Below are positions 15,060-21,451 of a stretch of DNA of 64,000 nucleotides, piece after piece. Numbering within the stretch: position 1 is the stretch's first letter; each line of letters opens with the position of its first letter. Made by a program: the position numbers and the translations under genes. Below the pieces are notes generated by a model. That model was not told the DNA's origin, searched no databases, and saw only the letters and a program-made list of their open reading frames with translations. This DNA is from Nonomuraea coxensis DSM 45129 (GTDB lineage Bacteria; Actinomycetota; Actinomycetes; Streptosporangiales; Streptosporangiaceae): the NCBI RefSeq assembly GCF_019397265.1, contig NZ_CP068985.1, forward strand, positions 5,560,501-5,624,500. Direction: 5' to 3'.

Positions 15060-15923
15060 TTACAGGGGCGAGGAGCCGTCGTCCACCGGGCCTTCGGGGC
15101 CCGTGGGCGGCGGGGTGTCCCCGGACGAACCGGCGGAGCCCTTCGACGGCGGCTCGGACGACGGCCCCGAAGACGACTCCGGCGACGACTCCGATGACGA
15201 CTCGGACGACGGGGGCGGCGAGGCGGGCGGCTGGCTCGTCTGGGCCAGCAGGCGCTCCAGCCGGGCCCCCGTCAGCCGCAGGAACTTGCGGTGCTCACGG
15301 TTGCGGTCGAGCACCGCCACCTCGAGCTGGGCCACCGGCGGCCGCTCCCCGCCCGGCTCGGTCAGCGCTGTCAGCGCCACCTCCAGCGCGTCGGCCAGCG
15401 ACATCGACTCGCGGTAGCGCTCCTTCAGCCGCCCCGCGACCGCCTCGGCCTGCCCGCCCATGGCGGCGAAACCGTGCTCGTCGAAGACCGACCCGTCGAA
15501 GGTGAGCCGGTAGATGGCGTCGCCGTCCTTGGTCTCGCCGACCTCGGCGACCACGACCTCCACCTCCAGCGACTTGATCGACTCGGTGAAGATGCGCCCC
15601 AGGTTGGAGGCGTAGAGGTTGGCCAGGCCGCGGCCGGTCACGTCGGAACGGTCGTAGGTGTAGCCGTTGATGTCGGCGTAGCGGATGCCGCCGAGCCGCA
15701 GCTCCTCGAACTCGTTGTAGCGGCCCACGGCCGCGAACCCGATGCGGTCGTAGATCTCGCTGATCTTGTGCAGCGCCCGCGACGGGTTGGGCGCGACGAA
15801 CAGGATGCCGTCGACGTACTGGAGCACGACGACCGACCGGCCCCGCGCGATGCCCTTGCGCGCGTAGTCGGCCTTGTCCCGCATGATCTGCTCAGGGGAC
15901 GCATATCCAAAAGGCATGGACAC
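15060..15923 (-). CDS. prcA: PrcA, 20S proteasome alpha subunit
   Basis: The 287-residue subunit starts with the alpha-type N terminus MPFGYASPEQIMRDKADYAR. It then carries the N-terminal-nucleophile fold core (SVVVLQYVDGILFVAPNPSR). The last 60 residues are a Ser/Glu/Pro tail (SSESSSESSPESS) not needed for the core. Alpha rings gate the proteasome and receive the ARC ATPase. GTG 15923 is preferred because AAAGGA lies 10 nt upstream, overlapping the prcB stop. prcB-prcA are 16 nt apart and co-transcribed. Confidence 0.95.
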   Translation of the reverse strand: MSMPFGYASPEQIMRDKADYARKGIARGRSVVVLQYVDGILFVAPNPSRALHKISEIYDRIGFAAVGRYNEFEELRLGGIRYADINGYTYDRSDVTGRGLANLYASNLGRIFTESIKSLEVEVVVAEVGETKDGDAIYRLTFDGSVFDEHGFAAMGGQAEAVAGRLKERYRESMSLADALEVALTALTEPGGERPPVAQLEVAVLDRNREHRKFLRLTGARLERLLAQTSQPPASPPPSSESSSESSPESSSGPSSEPPSKGSAGSSGDTPPPTGPEGPVDDGSSPL

Positions 15924-15939
15924 GGGCAGGTGGTCCTTT

Positions 15940-16788
15940 CTAGCGCAGCGGGGCGATGGGGCCGTCGGGCGAGATCATCCGGGCTTCGAGCATCTGGTCG
16001 ACGTAGCCGGCGACCTGCTCGTCGGTGAGGCGGCGGAAGCCGTCGGCGTCGATGACCCCCACGACCGGCCAGATCTTCCTGGTCACGTCGGGGCCGCCGG
16101 TCGCCGAGTCGTCGTCGGCCGCGTCGTAGAGCGCCTGGATGAGCGTCATCGCCATGTCGTCGGCCGACGCGCCGTCGCGGTAGAGCTTCTTCAACGACCC
16201 GCGGGCGAAGATCGAGCCGGAACCGATCGCGTCGAACCGCTCCCGCTCGTAGGGGCCGCCCGCCACGTCATAGCTGAAGATGCGGCCCTCGTCCTTGTCG
16301 GCGTCATAGGCGGCGAACAGCGGCACCACCACCAGCCCCTGCATCGCCATGCCGAGATTGCCCCTGATCATGGTCGCCAGCCGGTTGGCCTTGCCCGCCA
16401 CGGACATCGTGCGGCCTTCGAGCTTCTCGTAGTGCTCCAGCTCGACCCGGAACAGCCGGGCGAACTCGATGCCGGTGCTCGCCGTGCCCGCGATGCCCAT
16501 GCAGGAGTAGTCGTCGGTCCTGAACACCTTCTGCACGTCACGCTGCGAGATCACGTTGCCCGACGTCGCCCGCCGGTCGCCCGCCATGATCACTCCGCCC
16601 GCGAAGGTCGCGGCGACGATCGTGGTCGCGTGCGGAACCTGGTCGCCGATCGGGGTGGCCAGAACCTCATCCCGCCGTGGCAGCAATTCCGGCGCGTACG
16701 AGCTGACAAACTCTGTGAACGAGGAGCTCCCAGAGTTCTGGAAAAGCCGATTCACCAAGCCGACGGGCAGATCCCTGTGCGATGCCAC
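15940..16788 (-). CDS. prcB: PrcB, 20S proteasome beta subunit
   Basis: The catalytic subunit has a propeptide of about 54 residues removed before Thr55 (PHA / TTIVAATFAGG). The new N-terminal Thr is the nucleophile. GDRRAT, with its conserved basic residues, follows. GTG 16788 is chosen because GGGAGGGA lies just upstream. A TTG five codons earlier falls inside that ribosome site. A TAGGGT hexamer at 16823-16828 could be its own -10. Normally prcB directly follows pup, but here over 1 kb of repeat-rich DNA separates them. Confidence 0.95.
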   Translation of the reverse strand: MASHRDLPVGLVNRLFQNSGSSSFTEFVSSYAPELLPRRDEVLATPIGDQVPHATTIVAATFAGGVIMAGDRRATSGNVISQRDVQKVFRTDDYSCMGIAGTASTGIEFARLFRVELEHYEKLEGRTMSVAGKANRLATMIRGNLGMAMQGLVVVPLFAAYDADKDEGRIFSYDVAGGPYERERFDAIGSGSIFARGSLKKLYRDGASADDMAMTLIQALYDAADDDSATGGPDVTRKIWPVVGVIDADGFRRLTDEQVAGYVDQMLEARMISPDGPIAPLR

Positions 16789-16822
16789 GCGACTCCCTCC
16801 CAAACGTCATGTCCCTAGGGCG

Positions 16823-16828
16823 ACCCTA
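16823..16828 (-). promoter_or_regulatory. possible -10 of a prcB promoter
   Basis: Minus-strand TAGGGT lies about 34 nt upstream of GTG 16788, leaving a short leader with GGGAGGGA. It would give prcBA a promoter independent of pup. No clear -35 is seen. Confidence 0.35.
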
Positions 16829-17208
16829 CTGTTGTTGCGTTGCTGTCCGCACTTCCCACGATCAGCTCACGGCGAACCCTCCCCCACCGCGGCCAACCTA
16901 CCCCTGCGCGAGGCGATCATTGTCCGGATCGTTTCCTTACGGCCGTCACCGCAAGGCGCCGGCCCGCTCGCCGACTCCGGCCCGACGTCAGGAGGCTGGG
17001 GGGTCGGGACAAGCGCTTCACCCGGTTCGCAGCGGGCCGCGACGCCGGCCCCCTCACCGGCAGGAACCCCGTCCGGGCTCCCGCCACCGGCCCGCCCGCC
17101 CTGAGGGACCGTGACCAGGTCGCCGGGCGCGGGCAACTCCTCGCCCCACGCCCTGGCCCCGGCACCCACAGCGAGGACAGCGGCAACACGCCCGAGGGCC
17201 GCAGCATG

Positions 17209-17282
17209 CGCGCAGTGGCGGGCGTGGCAGTGACGGGCGTGGCAGTGACGCGATGGCAGTGACGTGCGTGATGGCAGTGGCA
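17209..17282. repeat. imperfect 14-17-bp tandem repeat
   Basis: Units resembling GGGCGTGGCAGTGAC recur four to five times with small length changes. Confidence 0.6.
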
Positions 17283-17363
17283 GGCGTCGTTGAGTGGCGT
17301 GCGCGTGTTTCTGGCCCCAGCGAGGCTCCTGGCCGCCTTTGGTACTGCCGGCTCCATGTGATT

Positions 17364-17475
17364 GGCATTCATGCGGCCGACATCCCATGTGCCCGGCACC
17401 CACGGGGCCGGTATTCGTACGGCCGGCATCCACGCGGCCGGTCTTCGTACGGCTGGCATTCGTGCGGCTGGTTGC
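17364..17475. repeat. 15-bp tandem repeat, about seven copies
   Basis: Units such as GGCATTCATGCGGCC, GGTATTCGTACGGCC, GGCATCCACGCGGCC and GGTCTTCGTACGGCT follow each other in phase. The 15-bp period keeps frames open on both strands and explains the spurious pentapeptide-repeat frames there. Confidence 0.75.
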
Positions 17476-17602
17476 GGTCGCCGCGTCGCCGGCCATCAAG
17501 CGGGGGTGGGTGGGCCCGTGTCAGCGTGCGTGCCGGGAGCGAAGGTGAGGTGCCGGTCATCTGCCCGATGTTCAGGGCATGTCGGGGGCGGGGTGGTGCC
17601 GG

Positions 17603-17842
17603 TCATCGCCTGCCAGGCGGGGCTTCGGGAGGCGGGGCCGGGCCCTCTCCCCCGGCTCCGGCGGGATTCATGGCTCCGGCCGGAGGACTTCCCCGTTCGT
17701 GTGTCCGTCTCCTGAAGGTGCTTGCCGCCGGGGCGGCGCCGAGGGCGACGGCGCAGGGCCCGCCCTGGCGGGCGAGCGCGCGCTCGACGTCGTCCTCGGT
17801 CGTGCCGTGACTCTCGATCGTGATGGTGGCGTGCCGGGTTTC
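17603..17842 (-). pseudogene. coding-like remnant directly after pup, in the same frame, without a start codon
   Basis: Immediately after the pup TAA the same frame stays open for 79 codons to TGA at 17603-17605. Its first 35 codons read like protein (TITIESHGTTEDDVERALA), and nearly every third base is G or C. No ATG, GTG or TTG lies near its beginning. It may be a decayed small gene or a coincidence. Translation would require stop-codon read-through of pup. I do not recognise the sequence. Confidence 0.35.
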
Positions 17843-18052
17843 TTACTCCCCGCCCTTCTGGACGTAGCTGCGCACGAATTCTTCCGCGTTCTCCTCGAGA
17901 ACCTCGTCGATCTCGTCGAGGATCGCGTCGACGTCGTCGGTGAGCTTCTCCTGGCGCTCCTGAACGTCGGGTGCCGCCGAGGCCTCGGTCTCCTCAACCT
18001 CGGTCTCGCGCCGCCCCGTCTGCTTCTGACCGCCGGTGTCCTTGGTTGCCAT
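17843..18052 (-). CDS. pup: Pup, prokaryotic ubiquitin-like protein (ends in GGE)
   Basis: The 69-residue disordered modifier has a helical C-terminal half (QEKLTDDVDAILDEIDEVLE) that binds the ARC coiled coil, and the end SYVQKGGE. The C-terminal Glu is encoded, so deamidation by Dop is not required before ligation, in contrast to Pup ending in GGQ. GGAGG lies 6 nt before the ATG. dop is the next gene upstream in the locus, but an intervening plus-strand membrane-protein gene separates them here. Confidence 0.97.
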   Translation of the reverse strand: MATKDTGGQKQTGRRETEVEETEASAAPDVQERQEKLTDDVDAILDEIDEVLEENAEEFVRSYVQKGGE

Positions 18053-18143
18053 GTCCTACCTCCGCTTGGGGGACTGCCTCCTAGGCATATCTTCCCCGAA
18101 CCGTGCGACATTTCGCGCCCAACCTTGCGCGATCTTGTATCGG

Positions 18144-18171
18144 TTGACTGGATAGCAGAGCTATCTAATAA
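18144..18171 (+). promoter_or_regulatory. promoter with palindromic operator between -35 and -10
   Basis: TTGACT (18144-18149) and TAATAA (18166-18171) are separated by 16 nt. The spacer consists of the perfect inverted repeat GATAGC-AGA-GCTATC (18151-18165). A repressor bound there would block polymerase. It drives the membrane-protein gene at 18202. No dedicated regulator gene is adjacent. Confidence 0.55.
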
Positions 18172-18201
18172 TGAATCCCCTACGCACACGGAGGTTGCGA
18201 A

Positions 18202-18606
18202 ATGTCCCCCATGTCCCTGAGCACGGCAGGTGTGCTCCTCATCACAGTCCCGACGATCGCGTTCGGCGGCGTGTCGCTGCTGACGTTCCTGATGCGGGGC
18301 GTTCCCGGCTACCGGGACAACCCCGTCCGGCGGAGTCTGTGGCGGGCGGGACACGCGCACGCGGGCGTGCTGGTCCTGTTCGCCCTGGTGGCGATGCTGT
18401 ACGTGGACCAGACCTCGCTCCCCGACGGCCTCAGGACGCTGACCCGGGTGCTGATCGTGGCGGCGCCGATCCTGATGCCGCTGGGCTTCTTCCTGTCGGT
18501 GGCCCGCCCGGCCGACACCAGGCCGAACAAGCTGATCTGGCTGACCGTGGCGGGCGGCGCGGGCCTGGCGGTGGGCACGCTGACACTGGGCGTCGGCCTT
18601 CTGTGA
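18202..18606 (+). CDS. four-helix membrane protein, 134 aa
   Basis: Hydrophobic segments are near 10-30 (GVLLITVPTIAFGGVSLLTFL), 50-70 (HAGVLVLFALVAMLYVD), 85-105 (VLIVAAPILMPLGFFLSVA) and 115-134 (LIWLTVAGGAGLAVGTLTLG). The loop between helices 1 and 2 is basic (PGYRDNPVRRSLWRAGHAHA). I cannot name a function. GGAGG 7 nt before ATG 18202 fixes the start. It is inserted on the opposite strand between dop and pup, and its strong palindromic operator suggests tight repression. Confidence 0.7.
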   Translation: MSPMSLSTAGVLLITVPTIAFGGVSLLTFLMRGVPGYRDNPVRRSLWRAGHAHAGVLVLFALVAMLYVDQTSLPDGLRTLTRVLIVAAPILMPLGFFLSVARPADTRPNKLIWLTVAGGAGLAVGTLTLGVGLL

Positions 18607-18639
18607 ACGCGGCCGGCCGCCCCGGGCGTCAGCGGGCGG

Positions 18640-20154
18640 TCACTCGCCGCCGGTGAGCGCGGCGACCAGGTCGGCGGCCGTGTGGCAGCGGTCGAACAGC
18701 TCGCCGACGTGCGCCTTCGTGCCGCGCAGCGGCTCCAGGGTGGGGACGCGCTGCAGGGACTCGCGGCCCGGGATGTCGAAGATGACGGAGTCCCAGGAGG
18801 CGGCGGCGACGGCCTCGCTGTACTGGCGCAGGCAGCGGCCGCGGAAGTAGGCGCGGGTGTCGGTGGGCGGGTGCTCGACGGCGCGCTGCACCTCCTCCTC
18901 GGAAACCAGGCGCTGCATGCGGCCCCGGGCGACCAGGCGGTTGTAGAGGCCGCGGTCGGGCCGGATGTCGCTGTACTGGAGGTCGACGAGCTGGAGCCGG
19001 GGGTGGGACCAGGCCAGGCCGTCGCGGCTGCGGTAGCCCTCCAGGAGTTCGAGCTTGGCGACCCAGTCGAGCTCGCGGGCGAGCTGCATGGGGTCCTCGG
19101 CCAGGCGGGTGAGCACGGACTCCCAGCGGTCGAGGACGTCCTTGTTCATCTCGTCCTGGGCGGTGCCGCGCTCCTCGACGAACTTGCGCGCCTGCTCCAG
19201 GTATTCCATCTGGAGCTGGACGGCGGTGAGCTTGCGGCCGTCGCGCATGGCGATCTCGTAGCGGCAGGTCGGGTCGTGGGAGACCGCGCGCAGGGCCTGG
19301 ACGGGGCTCTCGACGGCGAGGTCGCGGCTGAGGAAGCCCTCCTCGATCATGGCCAGCACGAGCGCGGTGGTGCCGAGCTTGAGGTAGGTCGAGATCTCCG
19401 ACATGTTGGCGTCGCCGATGATCACGTGCAGGCGCCGGTATTTCTCCGGATCGGCGTGGGGCTCGTCGCGGGTGTTGATGATGGGCCGCTTGAGCGTGGT
19501 CTCCAGGCCGACCTCGACCTCGAAGAAGTCGGCGCGCTGGCTGATCTGGAAGCCCTCGCCGCGGGAGTCCTGGCCGATGCCGACCTTGCCCGCGCCGACG
19601 ACGACCTGCCGGCTGACGAAGAACGGGGTCAGGTGGCGCACGATGTCGGCGAAGGGCGTGGCGCGGCGCATGAGGTAGTTCTCGTGGCAGCCGTAGCTGG
19701 CGCCCTTGGCGTCGGTGTTGTTCTTGTAGAGCTGGATGGGCGCGTTCGTGGGGATGGCCGAGGCACGCGTGGCGGCGTCGTACATGACCCGCTCGCCTGC
19801 CTTGTCCCAGATGACCGCGGCGCGGGGGTTGGTGCACTCGGGCGCGGAGTACTCGGGATGGGCGTGGTCGACGTAGAGCCGGGCCCCGTTGGTCAGGATG
19901 ACGTTGGCGAGCCCGAGGTCCTCGTCGGTGAGCTGCGTGGGGTCGGCGACCTCTCTCGCCAGGTCGAACCCGCGCGCGTCGCGCAGCGGGTTCTCCTCCT
20001 CGAAGTCCCAGCGCGCGCGGCGCGCGCGGGCCGCCGAGGCGGCGAGGTACGCGTTGACGACCTGCGAGGAGGTCACCATCGCGTTGGCGCCTGGCTGGCC
20101 GGGTACGGAAATGCCGTACTCGGTCTCGATGCCCATCACCCGACGCACCGTCAT
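18640..20154 (-). CDS. dop: Dop, depupylase / Pup deamidase
   Basis: The 504-residue paralogue of PafA has MGIETEYGIS, then an insertion of about 40 residues (WDFEEENPLRDARGFD, the Dop loop that distinguishes Dop from PafA). The catalytic aspartate follows in YVDHAHPEYSAPE (Asp96). It hydrolyses the isopeptide bond between Pup and substrates. Because Pup ends in GGE here, its deamidase activity should be dispensable. The protein ends in LTGGE, the same three residues as Pup. ATG 20154 has GAGGA upstream. Confidence 0.96.
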   Translation of the reverse strand: MTVRRVMGIETEYGISVPGQPGANAMVTSSQVVNAYLAASAARARRARWDFEEENPLRDARGFDLAREVADPTQLTDEDLGLANVILTNGARLYVDHAHPEYSAPECTNPRAAVIWDKAGERVMYDAATRASAIPTNAPIQLYKNNTDAKGASYGCHENYLMRRATPFADIVRHLTPFFVSRQVVVGAGKVGIGQDSRGEGFQISQRADFFEVEVGLETTLKRPIINTRDEPHADPEKYRRLHVIIGDANMSEISTYLKLGTTALVLAMIEEGFLSRDLAVESPVQALRAVSHDPTCRYEIAMRDGRKLTAVQLQMEYLEQARKFVEERGTAQDEMNKDVLDRWESVLTRLAEDPMQLARELDWVAKLELLEGYRSRDGLAWSHPRLQLVDLQYSDIRPDRGLYNRLVARGRMQRLVSEEEVQRAVEHPPTDTRAYFRGRCLRQYSEAVAAASWDSVIFDIPGRESLQRVPTLEPLRGTKAHVGELFDRCHTAADLVAALTGGE

Positions 20155-20240
20155 GCAACATCCTCTGTTCGTCCGGGTCTGTCTATCCGCCGTTTATATG
20201 CCCGAGCCTATGCCCTTCACAGTGCCCCAGGGCCACAAGG

Positions 20241-21383
20241 TTATGGCACCGACGCTTTTTCCATCTGTACGGCGGAAGCCGCCGAGGTGCGCGTGCGCCC
20301 GCGGGGCTTGAGTATGCGCTGGATGGGGCGCTCGGCAAAGACGTAGACCAGATAGGACAGGAGTACGGCTATCAGCGTGGCGCAGGAGGCGACGATCCAC
20401 GGCGGCAGATCCCCGCTGAGCACGGGGATGACGGCGACGGCGACGATGCTGTGGAACAGGTAGAGCGGGTAGGTGACGCCCCCGAGCGCGGTCAGCGTCC
20501 TGGACGGTTTGAGGCGCAGCATCCCGGTGGCGGCCAGCGCCATGAGCGCGAAGATGATCGTGATCGCGATGATCACGCTGGTGTCGGTGACGGGCATGTT
20601 CTTGAACCCGGCGGCGTCGATGCGGCGGTGGACGCGGGCCAGGGCGCTGTCGAGCGACAGGGCGTAGCCGGCGGCGACGTAGATCCACGGCAGCCAGGCG
20701 TGGCCGTGCTTGTGAACGAGGTAGAGGCCCATGCCGGCGACGAAGTAGGGGGCGTAGTCGGGCATGACGGTCTCGGTGATCATCGGAGGGACGGCGACGT
20801 CTCCGTGCTGGAGCAGCTTGAGCGCGAGGGCGGCGGCGAGCCAGATCCCGCAGAAGGCCAGGACGCGCCCGTAGGTGACACCGACGAGCACGAGGACGGC
20901 CATGAGCAGGTAGAAGCGCAGCTCGGCCCAGAGCGACCAGTAGACGCCGCTGGCGTCGGTGATCTTGAACAGCCGCTGGAACATGGTGGCGTTGACCAGG
21001 TACTCGCCGGTGGACAGCTTGGGATCCAGGGCCTTGGCGCCGGTGAGGCCGTAAAGGGCCGCGACGGCGGCGAGGCTGAGCCAGTACGCCGGATAGAGCC
21101 GGATCAGACGGGAACGGGCGAACGCCCCGAGCCCCTTCCCCCACACCGTCATGAGGATGACGAACCCGCTGATGATGAAGAACAGCTCGACGCCCAGGAT
21201 GCCGAGCCCGGCCACGGGGGCCACGGCGGGGAAGAGTTCCGCGGGCCGGTCCCCCCACACGCTGGCGTACGCCACGAGGTAGTGGAAGGCGACGACGGCG
21301 AGGGCGGCGAGGAACCTGAGGAGGTCGAGCTCGGCCAACCGGCCGTTCTCGCGGGCATGCTTCGGCCGGGTGGGGGTGCGCAC
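20241..21383 (-). CDS. acyltransferase family 3 membrane protein
   Basis: The 380-residue protein has about ten hydrophobic helices and the family signature at its start (LDLLRFLAALAVVAFHYLVA, with the conserved FH). The RSRLIRLYPAYWLSL arginine/proline motif and GGVTYPLYLFHS near the C-terminal third follow. Such OafA-like enzymes move acyl groups onto cell-surface sugars or antibiotics. The substrate is unknown. The start is GTG 21383. It lies 68 nt after hypF on the same strand, and both are inserted between arc and dop. Confidence 0.85.
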   Translation of the reverse strand: MRTPTRPKHARENGRLAELDLLRFLAALAVVAFHYLVAYASVWGDRPAELFPAVAPVAGLGILGVELFFIISGFVILMTVWGKGLGAFARSRLIRLYPAYWLSLAAVAALYGLTGAKALDPKLSTGEYLVNATMFQRLFKITDASGVYWSLWAELRFYLLMAVLVLVGVTYGRVLAFCGIWLAAALALKLLQHGDVAVPPMITETVMPDYAPYFVAGMGLYLVHKHGHAWLPWIYVAAGYALSLDSALARVHRRIDAAGFKNMPVTDTSVIIAITIIFALMALAATGMLRLKPSRTLTALGGVTYPLYLFHSIVAVAVIPVLSGDLPPWIVASCATLIAVLLSYLVYVFAERPIQRILKPRGRTRTSAASAVQMEKASVP

Positions 21384-21451
21384 GCCCCTTTTGACGTCAC
21401 AGCGATCACTTTGGTTCCCCTGGTGCCGCTGTTCACATTCGTCACGGAGCG

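Larger units (their letters stand above)
16789..17842. other. 1.05-kb repeat-rich gap between pup and prcB with no convincing complete gene
   Basis: Several frames are open on both strands because the DNA is GC-rich and contains tandem repeats in multiples of 3. None has a ribosome site, a consistent codon pattern and a recognisable domain together. It holds a TAGGGT -10 candidate for prcB (16823-16828), two minisatellites (17209-17282 and 17364-17475) and a coding-like remnant in the pup frame (17603-17842). The minus-strand stretch near 17150-17210 (LGRVAAVLAVGAGARAWG) resembles a signal peptide but has no good start. Confidence 0.6.

Noticed and set aside
17364..17475. Regular repeats considered as a CRISPR array or pentapeptide-repeat gene
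   Set aside because: The units are 15 bp head to tail with no unique spacers and no cas genes. The derived pentapeptides lack the A(D/N)LXX pattern.
16867..17499. 210-codon minus-strand frame between pup and prcB
   Set aside because: It runs through both minisatellites, has pentapeptide-like repetition in every frame, lacks a ribosome site and shows no consistent domain. At most a small part resembles a signal peptide.
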